This document shows, piece after piece, positions 1 to 11,299 of a DNA stretch of 64,000 nucleotides (positions are counted from its first letter, which is position 1; every line of letters begins with the position of its first letter). Below the pieces are notes generated by a model. That model saw only the letters and a list, made by a program, of their open reading frames with translations, did no database searches and had not been told where the DNA came from. The stretch comes from Microtetraspora glauca (lineage in GTDB: Bacteria > Actinomycetota > Actinomycetes > Streptomycetales > Streptomycetaceae). Both the position numbers and the translations under genes were made by a program. The stretch spans positions 124,001-188,000 of the forward strand of contig JOFO01000003.1 in NCBI GenBank assembly GCA_000721275.1, read 5' to 3'.

Positions 1-1
1 G

Positions 2-634
2 CGGCCGGCGGCCCGCTCGTACCGCTCGCTGGTGGAGGCGTCGGGCGCGGTGGAGGAGCTCTTCGCGGAGCTGGAGTCACCGGCGGACGGCGGGCTGCAC
101 ACGGTGGGCCACCACGAGCGGGTGCGGATCGGCGCGGGCCGGGAGCTGGTGGGGCGGGAGTCGCAGCACGTGGTGCGGGCGCACCGGGACGGCGTGGACC
201 GCTACCTCGCCATCCACCACGGCGACCCGGGCTGCGATCCGTCGCGGGTGCGGGTGCGGGCGGTGGAGAACTGCCGCGCGGGGCGGGTGCGATGGCACGC
301 GGGGACGGGGGTGCTCGTCGCGGAGCTGCTCTTCGACGCGCGGCTGCGGGCCGGCGACACCCATCTCTTCTCGTACGGCTTCGAGGACGGGACCGCCGGG
401 CCGAGCGGCGAGTACGTGCGCGGCTTCAGCTTCGCCGGCGGGCAGTACGTGCTCCAGGTCGCCTTCGACGAGGCGGCGCTGCCGGTGCGCTGCCGCCGCT
501 TCGCGCAGGCGTCGGCGGGCGCGCCGCGCGGTGGGCGCAGGGAGCTGACGCTCGGCGGCCGGCACCGCACGGTGCACCTCGTGGAGCAGGGGGTGCGTCC
601 GGGGATCCTGGGAATCGACTGGGACTGGTCCTGA
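2..634 (+). CDS. Partial protein of unknown function (3' end of gene)
   Basis: The reading frame is open from the left edge of the window to a TGA at 634, so only the C-terminal 210 or so residues are visible. A GTG at 32 could be read as a start, but upstream codons in the same frame (reading ARSYRSL) continue the protein, so the true start lies outside the window. The visible part is a soluble alpha/beta protein rich in Arg, Glu and Gly, with no membrane segment or recognisable catalytic motif. From memory it resembles the ligand-binding C-terminal half of streptomycete XRE-type helix-turn-helix regulators, but the DNA-binding part is not in the window. That assignment is a guess; that the gene is real and 5'-truncated is well supported by codon use. 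Confidence 0.7.
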   Translation, partial: RPAARSYRSLVEASGAVEELFAELESPADGGLHTVGHHERVRIGAGRELVGRESQHVVRAHRDGVDRYLAIHHGDPGCDPSRVRVRAVENCRAGRVRWHAGTGVLVAELLFDARLRAGDTHLFSYGFEDGTAGPSGEYVRGFSFAGGQYVLQVAFDEAALPVRCRRFAQASAGAPRGGRRELTLGGRHRTVHLVEQGVRPGILGIDWDWS

Positions 635-671
635 GCGCGCCCGCCGGCCCCCGGCCGTGCGGGCCTGGCGG

Positions 672-1109
672 TCAGGCGCTGGGGGCGGCCTTCGGGCCGG
701 CGACCAGCTTGCCGTCCTCGACGCGGATGTCGACGGCGGGCAGCGGGACGGTGGCGGGGCCCTTGAGGGCCTTGCCGGTGGTGACGTCGAAGCGGCTGCC
801 GTGGCAGGGGCAGTTGCCCTCGTTGTCCTCGATCTTGTCGAGGACGCAGCCGGCGTGGGTGCACTGGGCGCTGAACGCCTTGTACTGGCCCTTGGCCGGG
901 CAGCTGACCAGGACCCGCTGCTCGCGGTAGAGCTTGGCGCCGCCGACCGGGACCTCGTCCGGCGAGCCGAGGGCGACCGGCGCGGTCGGCGTCGGGACCT
1001 GGGCGTGGCCCAGCTTGGAGTCGGTGGAGCAGGCGGCGGCTCCCAGCCCGGCGGCACCGGCGAGAGCGGCACCCTTCAGGACGGTGCGGCGGGTGGACTG
1101 GCCGGACAT
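672..1109 (-). CDS. Rieske (2Fe-2S) protein, exported by the Tat route
   Basis: A 145-aa secreted or membrane-anchored electron-transfer protein. The N-terminus carries a twin-arginine signal (TRRTVLKGA, residues 6-14), a hydrophobic stretch and a Cys at residue 27 preceded by GAAA, which may be a weak lipobox. The Rieske cluster ligands are C83-T-H85 and C100-x-x-H103 (motifs CTHAGC and CPCHGS), spaced as in the family, so a 2Fe-2S cluster is expected. The 145-aa start is preferred because it places the Tat signal at the N-terminus; an upstream in-frame Met would bury it. It is transcribed divergently from nothing obvious and towards the partial gene at the left edge. Its redox partner cannot be inferred from the neighbours. 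Confidence 0.9.
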   Translation of the reverse strand: MSGQSTRRTVLKGAALAGAAGLGAAACSTDSKLGHAQVPTPTAPVALGSPDEVPVGGAKLYREQRVLVSCPAKGQYKAFSAQCTHAGCVLDKIEDNEGNCPCHGSRFDVTTGKALKGPATVPLPAVDIRVEDGKLVAGPKAAPSA

Positions 1110-1234
1110 GATCGCTCCACGAGGCCGGGGACGGTGGTCTGCCCCGACGATACCCGCGGCCTTTCGTGCCTTTTGGCCCACCCCCGCCCGTGCGCCCCGG
1201 GGCGCCCCGGCCCCGCGGGGCCCGCCCGGGGGCC

Positions 1235-1269
1235 GCCCCGCGCGGGTGCGCTGCTCACCCGCGCGGGGC
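1235..1269 (-). terminator. Hairpin downstream of uvrA
   Basis: A perfect 13-bp stem (1235-1247 with 1257-1269, arm GCCCCGCGCGGGT) and 9-nt loop lie 12 nt past the uvrA stop. There is no T-run, as is common for actinobacterial terminators. Confidence 0.6.
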
Positions 1270-1280
1270 CCCGGGACGCG

Positions 1281-4307
<3,027 letters not shown>

Positions 4308-4482
4308 GCCGGTCCGCACCTTTCTTGAGAGAGCGGATGTGCCTGACACACCCAACAACCAAGGATGCCGGATGCTTCCGCGGGAGGAGGGTGCCCCACC
4401 GAGCCTATAGCACGTACATTCGATTTCCGGGCGCCGTCCACCTGCTTCACCCGAACGAGTGGTCGGCGCTAGGGTCGGCGCC

Positions 4483-5172
4483 ATGATCGATCACGAGCGC
4501 GACCTCGCCTCCCTGCACGAAGCGACCCAGCGGCTGCTGACCGACGCCGCCTCCTGGGACAACGCCGCCGTCGCCGAGCCGTCACGGCTTCCCGGCTGGA
4601 CCCGCGGCCACGTCCTCGCCCACCTGGCACGGAACGCCGACGCCCTGGTGAACGTCCTCGAAGGCCGCCCCATGTACCCGAGCGCCGAAGCGCGCGACGC
4701 GGACATCGAGCGCGACGCCGCCCGCCCCCTCGACGTCCAGCTCGCCGACGTGCGCGCGACCGACGCCCGCTTCCGCGAGGCGGCCGCCGCCCATGCCGAC
4801 TGGAGCCGCACCGTCGAGCTGCGCAACGGCGTCACCGACAGCGCCTCCCGGATCCCCTTCCGCCGCTGGGTGGAGGTGGCCCTGCACCACGTGGACCTCG
4901 GCTGCGGCTACGAGCTGGAAGACCTTCCGGCGGAGTTCACCGACCGCGAGATCGGCTTCCTCGCCGAACGGTTCGCCGGACACCCGGACGTGCCCTCCAC
5001 CACCCTCCGCGCCGACGACGGCCGGACCTGGACCACCGGCGGCGGCGCCGAGGGCGGCCCGGTGACCGTCTCCGGCCCCGCCCCCGAGCTGGTCGGCTGG
5101 CTGGCCGGCCGGCGCGACGGCGCCGCCCTGAAGACCGAGGGCGGCCCGCTCCCCCAGCTCCCGCCGCTCTAG
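4483..5172 (+). CDS. Maleylpyruvate isomerase-family mycothiol-dependent enzyme
   Basis: A 229-aa protein of the DinB/MDMPI four-helix superfamily. The N-terminal half (HEATQRLL, then [20 protein letters not shown] around residues 35-55) holds the typical metal-ligand histidine region, and LHHVDLG lies near residue 135. These enzymes use mycothiol, the actinobacterial thiol; the substrate here is unknown. The ATG at 4483 is chosen over upstream codons because a -10-like TAGGGT ends 7 nt before it (4470-4475), so the message is probably leaderless. It diverges from uvrA and is followed 48 bp later by the MBL hydrolase, which has its own promoter. Confidence 0.85.
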   Translation: MIDHERDLASLHEATQRLLTDAASWDNAAVAEPSRLPGWTRGHVLAHLARNADALVNVLEGRPMYPSAEARDADIERDAARPLDVQLADVRATDARFREAAAAHADWSRTVELRNGVTDSASRIPFRRWVEVALHHVDLGCGYELEDLPAEFTDREIGFLAERFAGHPDVPSTTLRADDGRTWTTGGGAEGGPVTVSGPAPELVGWLAGRRDGAALKTEGGPLPQLPPL

Positions 5173-5191
5173 CACGCCCTTCCCGGGACCG

Positions 5192-5214
5192 CTGTCGGCG
5201 GGCGGGGCTAGTCT
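5192..5214 (+). promoter_or_regulatory. RecA-NDp/PafBC-like promoter before the MBL hydrolase
   Basis: CTGTCGGCG (5192-5200), 8 nt, then TAGTCT (5209-5214), 6 nt before the ATG. It matches TTGTCRGTG-N8-TANNNT at 7 of 9 upstream positions and fully in the -10. It is the weaker kind of match among the seven in this window, but its position is exact for a leaderless start. Confidence 0.45.
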
Positions 5215-5220
5215 GAGGCC

Positions 5221-5877
5221 ATGACGTACAGCGGAGCGGTGAGGGTGGGCGGTCCGGCCGACGTCCACGAGCTGAAGGACCTGATGATCTCCAAGGTCGC
5301 GGTCGGCCCGATGGACAACAACGCGTACCTGCTGCGCTGCCGCGCCACCGGCGCCCAGCTGCTCATCGACGCCGCCAACGACCCGGAGACGCTGCTCACG
5401 CTGATCGGTGACGACGGCATCGGCGCCGTCGTCACCACCCACCGGCACGGCGACCACTGGCAGGCCCTCGCCCAGGTGGTCGCCGCCACCGGCGCCACCA
5501 CGTACGCGGGCGCGTACGACGCGGAGGGCATCCCGGTCGCCACCGACGTCCTCGTCGAGGACGGCGACACGATCCGCGTCGGCGAGGTGGAGCTCACCGC
5601 CCGGCACCTCGTCGGCCACACCCCCGGCTCGATCGCGCTGGTCTACGACGACCCGCACGGCCACCCGCACGTCTTCACGGGCGACTGCCTCTTCCCGGGC
5701 GGCGTCGGCAACACCTGGCAGGACCCGGACGCCTTCGCGAGCCTCCTGCGCGACGTGGAGACCAAGCTCTTCGCGGTGCTGCCGGACGAGAGCTGGGTCT
5801 ACCCCGGCCACGGCAAGGACACCACGCTCGGTGACGAGCGCCCCCATCTGCCGGAGTGGCGCGAGCGCGGCTGGTGA
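5221..5877 (+). CDS. MBL-fold metal-dependent hydrolase
   Basis: A 218-aa cytoplasmic metallo-beta-lactamase-fold hydrolase of the glyoxalase II-like group. The metal-binding motif THRHGDHW gives H74, H76, D78 and H79; GHTPGS (residues 138-143) and FTGDCLFPGG supply the further His and bridging Asp. A C-terminal YPGHGKDT holds the last His. The ATG at 5221 is probably leaderless. Family members hydrolyse thioesters (including mycothiol conjugates), lactones or phosphodiesters; substrate cannot be read from sequence. It follows the mycothiol-type isomerase on the same strand, which makes a thiol-conjugate substrate plausible but unproven. Confidence 0.9.
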   Translation: MTYSGAVRVGGPADVHELKDLMISKVAVGPMDNNAYLLRCRATGAQLLIDAANDPETLLTLIGDDGIGAVVTTHRHGDHWQALAQVVAATGATTYAGAYDAEGIPVATDVLVEDGDTIRVGEVELTARHLVGHTPGSIALVYDDPHGHPHVFTGDCLFPGGVGNTWQDPDAFASLLRDVETKLFAVLPDESWVYPGHGKDTTLGDERPHLPEWRERGW

Positions 5878-5967
5878 ACCGGCCGGTGCGGAAGCGCCCC
5901 CGGTGACGACGCGGGCGCTCCCGCACGCCCCCCGTAACCCGAACGGCCGCCGGGTAGTTGGCGGCAC

Positions 5968-7305
5968 ATGCAGCACAGTCACGCTCCGTCGCCACCGGCG
6001 GCCCGGCCCGGCCCCTCGATGCCCCGGCTCGCCGCCGCGTCGCTCGTCGGCACCGCCATCGAGTTCTTCGACTTCTTCGTCTACGGGACGGCCGCCGCCC
6101 TCGTCCTCGGACCGCTCTTCTTCCCGACCTTCTCCCCGCTCGCCGGGACCCTGGCCGCCTTCGGCACCTTCGCCATCGGCTTCCTCTCCCGCCCCATGGG
6201 CTCCGTCCTCTTCGGGCACATCGGGGACCGCCACGGGCGCCGGCCGGTGCTCTTCGCCTCCCTGCTGCTGACCGGCTGCGCCACCGTCGCCGTCGGCTGC
6301 GTCCCCACGTACGAGTCGATCGGCGTCGCCGCTCCCCTGCTCCTGCTGGTGCTCCGCTTCCTCCAGGGGCTCGGCCTCGGCGGCGAGTGGGGCGGCGCCG
6401 TCCTGCTGACCGCCGAGCACGCCCCGCCGCACCGCCGGGCGCTGTGGGCGAGCTTCCCGCAGATCGGCCCGGCGGTCGGTTTCCTGCTCGCGAACGGCGT
6501 GATGCTGGCGCTCACCGCAGGGCTGAGCGACGCCGACTTCCGGTCCTGGGGGTGGCGGGTGCCGTTCTGGGCGGCCGGCCTGCTCGCCGCCGGCGGGCTG
6601 CTGCTGCGCTCCTCGCTCGCCGAGACCCCGCAGTTCGAGGAGCTGTCCGCGTCCGGGCGGCGCGCGAACGCCCCGCTCGCCGAGGTGGCCCGCGACCACT
6701 GGCGGCTCGTCCTGCTGACCGCCGGCGCCCTCGCCGTGGGGTACGCGATCTTCTACACGGTCTCCACCTGGGCGCTGGCCTACGGCACCGAGAAGCTCGG
6801 GGTGAGCAGCACGGTGATGCTGCTCTGCGTGATGGCGGCGGTGGCGGTGAAGGGCGCGGCGACACCGTTCCTGGCCCTGCTGGGCGACCGCTGGGGCCGC
6901 CGGCCGCTCTGTCTCGCCGGGTGCGCGGCGGCGGCGCTGTGGATGTTCCCGATGGTGGCGCTGCTGCACACCCGGCAGCCGGTGCTGATGTTCCTGGGGT
7001 TCCTGGGGGCGCTGCTCGCCTTCATCACCATGTTCGCGGTGGTCGCCGCGTACCTCCCGGAGCTGTACGAGCCCCGGGTGCGCTGCACGGGCGCTGCGGT
7101 GGGCTACAACCTGGCGGGGGTGCTCGGCGGGGCGCTGACGCCGATCGTGGCGACGGCGCTGTCGGAGGGCGGCTCGGGCCCGCCGTGGGGCGTGGCGGCC
7201 TATCTGACGCTGGTGGCGCTGGTGAGCCTCGGTTGCTTCGCGCTGCTGCCGGAGACGCTGCCGGAGCGGCGCGTGGAGGAGGCGGTGGAGTCCGCGCCCG
7301 CGTAG
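5968..7305 (+). CDS. MFS transporter, metabolite:H+ symporter type
   Basis: A 445-aa integral membrane protein with about 12 hydrophobic segments. The first segment contains the MHS-family IEFFDFFVYG, and the loop 2-3 motif reads GHIGDRHGRRP; GLGLGGEWGG in segment 5 is also diagnostic of the MHS group (shikimate, alpha-ketoglutarate, proline/betaine and dicarboxylate importers). It is likely a proton-coupled importer of a small carboxylate or zwitterion; the exact substrate is not identifiable. The ATG follows a TAGTTG element by 7 nt with no good ribosome site, so a leaderless start is possible. It converges on terC with a shared terminator between. Confidence 0.9.
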   Translation: MQHSHAPSPPAARPGPSMPRLAAASLVGTAIEFFDFFVYGTAAALVLGPLFFPTFSPLAGTLAAFGTFAIGFLSRPMGSVLFGHIGDRHGRRPVLFASLLLTGCATVAVGCVPTYESIGVAAPLLLLVLRFLQGLGLGGEWGGAVLLTAEHAPPHRRALWASFPQIGPAVGFLLANGVMLALTAGLSDADFRSWGWRVPFWAAGLLAAGGLLLRSSLAETPQFEELSASGRRANAPLAEVARDHWRLVLLTAGALAVGYAIFYTVSTWALAYGTEKLGVSSTVMLLCVMAAVAVKGAATPFLALLGDRWGRRPLCLAGCAAAALWMFPMVALLHTRQPVLMFLGFLGALLAFITMFAVVAAYLPELYEPRVRCTGAAVGYNLAGVLGGALTPIVATALSEGGSGPPWGVAAYLTLVALVSLGCFALLPETLPERRVEEAVESAPA

Positions 7306-7338
7306 CCGGGGCGGTACCGGACCGGAGGACGGACGGGA

Positions 7339-7385
7339 ACGGCGACGGCCGGCCCGGGCGGGATGCCCGGGCCGGCCGTCGCCGT
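7339..7385. terminator. Bidirectional terminator between MFS gene and terC
   Basis: A perfect stem of about 21 bp (arms 7339-7359 and 7365-7385, core GGCGACGGCCGGCCCGGGC) with a 5-nt loop GGGAT lies between the two convergent stop codons. Confidence 0.85.
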
Positions 7386-7405
7386 CTCGCGTCGCGGGGT
7401 GCGGG

Positions 7406-8422
7406 TCAGGCCCCGACGCTGTCCTTGCTGCTGTCGCTGCCCTCGCCGTCGTTCCCGGCGGCTTCCAGGGCGGCCTTCTCCGACTGCTTCTTGGAGGCGA
7501 TCAGGCTGGTGATGGTGGTGACGACCAGCACGCCGCAGATGACGGAGAGGGAGAGCGGGATGGAGATCTCCGGGACGTGCAGGCCGGACTCGTGCATCGC
7601 GTGCAGCACCAGCTTCACACCGATGAAGCCGAGGATCACCGACAGGCCGTAGCTGAGGTGGACCAGCTTCTTGAGCAGGCCGCCGAGGAGGAAGTACAGC
7701 TGGCGCAGACCCATCAGCGCGAACGCGTTGGCGGTGAAGACGATGTACGGGTCCTGGGTCAGGCCGAAGATCGCGGGGATCGAGTCCATCGCGAACAGCA
7801 CGTCGGTCATGCCGATGGCGAGCATGACGACCAGGAGCGGCGTCATGACCTTCTTGCCGGACTCCACGATGAAGAGCTTGGTGCCGTGGTAGCGGTCCGC
7901 GACGCCGAACTTCTTCTCGATGGACTTCAGCAGGCGGTTCTCGTCCCAGTCGTCCTCCTCCTCGTCCGCCATGGCCTCCTTGACGAGCTTCCAGGCGGTG
8001 TAGATGAGGAAGGCGCCGAAGAGGTAGAAGACCCAGGAGAAGCTGGCGATGATCGCGGCGCCGGCCGCGATGAAGATCGCCCGCAGGACGAGGGCGATGA
8101 GCACGCCGATCAGCAGCACCCGCTGCTGGAGGTGGGTCGGCACGGCGAACTTCGCCATGATGAGGATGAACACGAAGAGGTTGTCGACGCTGAGCGACTT
8201 CTCCGTGATGAAGCCGGCGAAGAACTCTCCGCCCGCCTGGCCGCCGCCCCAGATCGTGACACCGACGCCGAAGAGGACGGCGAGGGCGATCCAGACCACG
8301 GTCCAGATTCCGGCTTCCTTGATCGACACGTCATGGGGCTTGCGCCCGATGAAGAAGTCGATCGCGATGAGGGCGGACAGACCGAGAACGGTCGCCACCC
8401 AGATGGTCATCGAAACGTCCAC
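7406..8422 (-). CDS. terC: TerC-family membrane protein (probable manganese exporter)
   Basis: A 338-aa integral membrane protein of the TerC/Alx/YkoY family. Hydrophobic segments fill residues 5-290. Conserved acidic positions in the membrane include IDFFIG near the N-terminus, EKSLSVDNLFVF (residues 74-85) and TDVLFAMDSIPA. The C-terminus is a hydrophilic Ser/Asp/Lys tail. Family members are now linked to Mn2+ efflux or metallation of exported proteins. The GTG start is 4 nt after GGAGG; an ATG 12 nt further in is the alternative. The leader carries a probable Mn2+-sensing yybP-ykoY aptamer, which fits that role. It lies next to two TerD-domain genes, as is common in Ter stress loci, but has its own promoter. 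Confidence 0.92.
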   Translation of the reverse strand: MDVSMTIWVATVLGLSALIAIDFFIGRKPHDVSIKEAGIWTVVWIALAVLFGVGVTIWGGGQAGGEFFAGFITEKSLSVDNLFVFILIMAKFAVPTHLQQRVLLIGVLIALVLRAIFIAAGAAIIASFSWVFYLFGAFLIYTAWKLVKEAMADEEEDDWDENRLLKSIEKKFGVADRYHGTKLFIVESGKKVMTPLLVVMLAIGMTDVLFAMDSIPAIFGLTQDPYIVFTANAFALMGLRQLYFLLGGLLKKLVHLSYGLSVILGFIGVKLVLHAMHESGLHVPEISIPLSLSVICGVLVVTTITSLIASKKQSEKAALEAAGNDGEGSDSSKDSVGA

Positions 8423-8460
8423 TGCGCCTCCGGCTTCGTACGGCTACTGATCAGCGTCGT

Positions 8461-8590
8461 CGCTGCCGGAGGTCTCTTCCACCCGGGGCCGCTCGCGCGA
8501 CTGCCGGGCCGGCGCCCCGGGACCGGATGTCCTTGATCCGTCCGTATTGACGGGTACGCCGCATGCAGGGAGTACTCCCCTCCGCTCAGA
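8461..8590 (-). promoter_or_regulatory. Probable yybP-ykoY (Mn2+) riboswitch upstream of terC
   Basis: On the minus strand the 5' leader starts with the family hallmark GGGGAGTACTCCC (8568-8580), has a central GTCAATACGG helix, a long GC-rich variable helix, and closes with AGAGACCTCCGGC (from 8477 down). These are the two conserved ends of the yybP-ykoY aptamer, which frames a Mn2+ site and commonly controls terC/alx/mntP genes. A -10-like TACGCT (8593-8598, minus strand) with TTTACC 18 nt upstream would start the transcript just before the aptamer. The terC ribosome site lies about 50 nt downstream. The identification rests on motif and context, not on a covariance search. Confidence 0.72.
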
Positions 8591-8664
8591 AGAGCGTACC
8601 CGAAAAACCAAGAGAAGGTAAAGGAGAGGGTAAAGAGGGCTCAAAACCGCAGGTCAGCGTCGCT

Positions 8665-10611
8665 TCAGCCGAGGTGGCGCCGCCGGCCCTCCGCGACCTG
8701 ACCGAGGACCTGCCAGAGCACCGCGCTGCCCGGCGGGACCGTCGGCGGCTCGTACGTCCAGGCGTGGCCGACCCAGGGGTCCGCGAGGTGGTCGTCGGGC
8801 ACCGGCGTGAGCCGGAGCAGCGAGCGCCACAGCGGGTCGAGCACCGGTCCGTACGCGGCGGCGTCCGCCCGGTCCGCGACCATCAGCAGGTGGACGCCGA
8901 CGGAGGGGCCCTCGTCGGCGAGGTAGCGCAGCCGGGTGACGGCCCGGTCGTCGAAGCCGTGCGGGAAGTCGTGGACGACGAGCAGCTGCCGGGAGGCGTC
9001 GAAGCCGGGCGGCAGGTCCTCGGCGGCGTCGCCGCGCACCGCCATCTGCAACAGGTCCACCCGCTCGGTGAGCTGCCCGAGGACGGCGCCGACCCCGGCC
9101 GCGCCCCGGGCCGGCGGGGCGGCCAGGACGCCGGTCTCGACCAGCGGCCCGAAGGCGGCGGCGCCGCTGCCGGCCGGGTCGAGCACATGGACGGTGAGCC
9201 CGCCGGCGGGGTGTGCGGCGAGCAGCCGGGCGGTGTGCGCGACGGCGCTGTCCAGGGCGAGCCGGCGCAGCTCGGCCTCGTCGAGCAGGCCGGCCGCCGA
9301 GGTCCGGCCGGGTCCGGCGTCGATCCAGAGCCCGCGCTCCAGCGGGAGGCGGACCAGGAAGGGGATGCGGAGGGCGGCCCGCTCGGGGAGGTGGAGGTCG
9401 CCGAGGCGGACGGCCATCGGCGGCTCCTCCGGGACGCGGTAGGCGTGCCAGACGGGGTTGTCCCAGCGGGCGTAGGCGGCCGGCAGGGCGGGTTCGACGA
9501 CCTCGGACTCGGCGGTGAGCTGCGCGAGGTCCCGGTCGAGGGCCTCCTGGGCGCGGCTCATCAGCTCCTCGTGGCCGGCGCGGGCCTGCGCCCGGGCGGC
9601 GTCGCCGGCGCTGCCGACGCGGGTGGCGGGGTCGGCGAGCACCTGGTCGATGGCGCGGTCGAGGCGGTGGTCGGCGAAGTCGCGGGCGCTGCGGTAGGCG
9701 GCGACGGTCCGGGCCAGGTCCTCGAACATCCCCCACACCTGGTTGTAGAGCCGTTCGTCCATGGTCCAGCCGGTGGCGTCCCCGGCGACGGGCGCCGGAC
9801 GGGCCTCGGCCGGCGGCGCGGCGGGCTGCGGCGGTACGGCTCCGGTGCCGGCGGCCGGGCCGGGCCGGGGCTGCTCGGCGGCGGGCGGGGAGGCGGGGCG
9901 GCGGCCGGGGTGGGCGTAGCTGATGGTGGTGGTGTCCGAGGTGCCGGTGGTGCCTGAGGCGCCTGCGGTGTCGTGCGCGGCGGTGGCGGTCTCGGGGACG
10001 AGGGGCGGCGGCACGGAGGCGCCGGCGGGGGCGGCCGCGTCCAGGACGGCGGCGGCGAGCCCGGCGGCGTCCGGGGCGCCCTGGTCGGCGAGGAGGTCGG
10101 CGAGCCCGCCCTCGTACCCCTGTCCGACGGCGCGGACCTTCCAGGCGCCCTGGCGACGGTAGAGCTCCAGGGCGACGACGGCGGACTCCCGGTCGAGGCC
10201 GGTGATGGTGTACGTGGCGACCGCGGCGCCCGCCGGGCCGTCGACGGACACGAAGGGGGCGGCGGCGGTGCCGAAGCGGGCCGGGCCGTCCGCGCCCGGC
10301 GGCAGGGCCAGGAGGACGGAGAGGCGGTGGACGGAGTCCGGGAGGGCGGCGAGGTCCACGGCGATGCGGTGCTCGGCGGCGGCCCCGCCGGGCACCTCGA
10401 CCCCGGGCCGCACGGGGGCGCCGGGGTGGGCGATCCACTCGGCGCCGGCGACCTGGCCGTGCTCGTCGCCGAGGGTGGCCCCGGCGACGACCGGGTGCCC
10501 TGCGGACACCCGGAGTTCGAGTCGGGTGTCGGGCAGGGGGTGGTTCTGCCCCCGGACCAGCTCGGCCGTCATCTGGACTCTGCTTCCCCTCGGCGCTGTT
10601 CGGTCGGTCAT
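8665..10611 (-). CDS. TerD-domain protein fused to a degenerate ATPase-like domain
   Basis: A 648-aa cytoplasmic protein. Residues 14-185 are a TerD (calcium-binding, tellurium/stress) domain, beginning MTAELVRGQN as the family does. Residues 190-290 are a Pro/Ala/Thr-rich linker, then a helical stretch of Ala/Arg/Glu. The C-terminal 250 residues look like an FtsK/HerA-type P-loop fold: GLWIDAGPGRTS around 427-438 sits where Walker A is expected but lacks GK[ST], and LLVVHDFPHGFDD near 543-555 resembles Walker B followed by the family's GVHLLMVADR. ATP hydrolysis is therefore doubtful. It follows terD by 81 bp, and its ribosome site lies inside a hairpin. It is probably co-transcribed with terD from a damage-type promoter. 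Function unknown. Confidence 0.85.
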   Translation of the reverse strand: MTDRTAPRGSRVQMTAELVRGQNHPLPDTRLELRVSAGHPVVAGATLGDEHGQVAGAEWIAHPGAPVRPGVEVPGGAAAEHRIAVDLAALPDSVHRLSVLLALPPGADGPARFGTAAAPFVSVDGPAGAAVATYTITGLDRESAVVALELYRRQGAWKVRAVGQGYEGGLADLLADQGAPDAAGLAAAVLDAAAPAGASVPPPLVPETATAAHDTAGASGTTGTSDTTTISYAHPGRRPASPPAAEQPRPGPAAGTGAVPPQPAAPPAEARPAPVAGDATGWTMDERLYNQVWGMFEDLARTVAAYRSARDFADHRLDRAIDQVLADPATRVGSAGDAARAQARAGHEELMSRAQEALDRDLAQLTAESEVVEPALPAAYARWDNPVWHAYRVPEEPPMAVRLGDLHLPERAALRIPFLVRLPLERGLWIDAGPGRTSAAGLLDEAELRRLALDSAVAHTARLLAAHPAGGLTVHVLDPAGSGAAAFGPLVETGVLAAPPARGAAGVGAVLGQLTERVDLLQMAVRGDAAEDLPPGFDASRQLLVVHDFPHGFDDRAVTRLRYLADEGPSVGVHLLMVADRADAAAYGPVLDPLWRSLLRLTPVPDDHLADPWVGHAWTYEPPTVPPGSAVLWQVLGQVAEGRRRHLG

Positions 10612-10616
10612 GCGGG

Positions 10617-10652
10617 GCAGCTCCCGGCGGGCCGGTGCCCGTCGGGAGCTGC
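10617..10652 (-). promoter_or_regulatory. Hairpin covering the ribosome site of the TerD-fusion gene
   Basis: A 10-bp perfect stem (10617-10626 with 10643-10652, arm GCAGCTCCCG) lies between terD and the fusion gene. On the minus strand the inner arm contains the GGGAG ribosome site used by the ATG at 10611. It may attenuate transcription from terD, or hide the ribosome site. Confidence 0.5.
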
Positions 10653-10692
10653 GGTGCGGTGGCGCGGTGCCGTGCGGCCCCCGCCGGTCGTT

Positions 10693-11271
10693 CTAGAGGT
10701 GCGGCAGGATCGCCGGCATCAGGTCCTGGAAGGTGCGGCCGTTGGCCGGGTTACCCAGGGCCGTCATCTGCCAGCCGGAGCCGGCGCGGTGCACCTTCGC
10801 CATGATCTGCGCGGTGTACTGGCCACCGCCGTCCAGGGTGTAGCGCGCCAGCTCCTGCCCGTTCGTCTCGTCGACGAGCCGGCAGAAGGCGTTCTGCACC
10901 TCCTGGAAGGTCTGCCCGGTGAACGAGTTCACCGTGAAGACGATCTGGTCGATGTGGACGGGCACCCGCTGGAGGTCGACCAGGATGGCCTCGTCGTCGC
11001 CGCCCTGGCCCACGCCGCCCACGAGGTTGTCCCCGGTGTGGCGGACGGAGCCGTCGTCGCTGACCAGGTGGCGGAAGAAGACGACGTCCACCGGCTGCTT
11101 CTCGGCGAAGAGCACCGCGGAGGCGTCCAGGTCGATCTCGCGGGTGCGCGAGCCGAAGAGCCCCCGGCGGGGCGCGGCCTGCCAGCCGAGTCCCATCCGC
11201 ACCTGGGTGAGGCTGCCCCCGCCCTGCTTCTCCAGGCTGATGGCCTGCCCCTTGGTCATGTTGACCGTCAC
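10693..11271 (-). CDS. terD: TerD-family stress protein
   Basis: A 192-aa single TerD-domain protein (MTKGQAISLEKQGG, then GLGWQ, DLDASAVLF, VVFFRHLVSDDGSVRHTGDN, GQGGDDEAILVDL). The last two motifs carry the Asp residues that bind Ca2+ in characterised TerD/TerZ proteins. Soluble, no signal peptide. The GTG at 11271 follows GAGAGGGG by 6 nt; an internal ATG at 11259 is the alternative. TerD proteins act in resistance to tellurite, phage and DNA-damaging agents by an unknown mechanism and form Ca2+-dependent complexes with TerC. A perfect RecA-NDp promoter precedes this copy. It is followed by the TerD fusion. Confidence 0.93.
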   Translation of the reverse strand: MTVNMTKGQAISLEKQGGGSLTQVRMGLGWQAAPRRGLFGSRTREIDLDASAVLFAEKQPVDVVFFRHLVSDDGSVRHTGDNLVGGVGQGGDDEAILVDLQRVPVHIDQIVFTVNSFTGQTFQEVQNAFCRLVDETNGQELARYTLDGGGQYTAQIMAKVHRAGSGWQMTALGNPANGRTFQDLMPAILPHL

Positions 11272-11299
11272 GCGCTGCCCCTCTCGTCGTTGTGGCAGC

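Noticed and set aside
4308..4482. A LexA box or RecA-NDp site before uvrA
   Set aside because: TCGAATGTACGTGC matches only one LexA half-site, and GTGTCAGGC-N8-TCTCTC has several mismatches including the -10.
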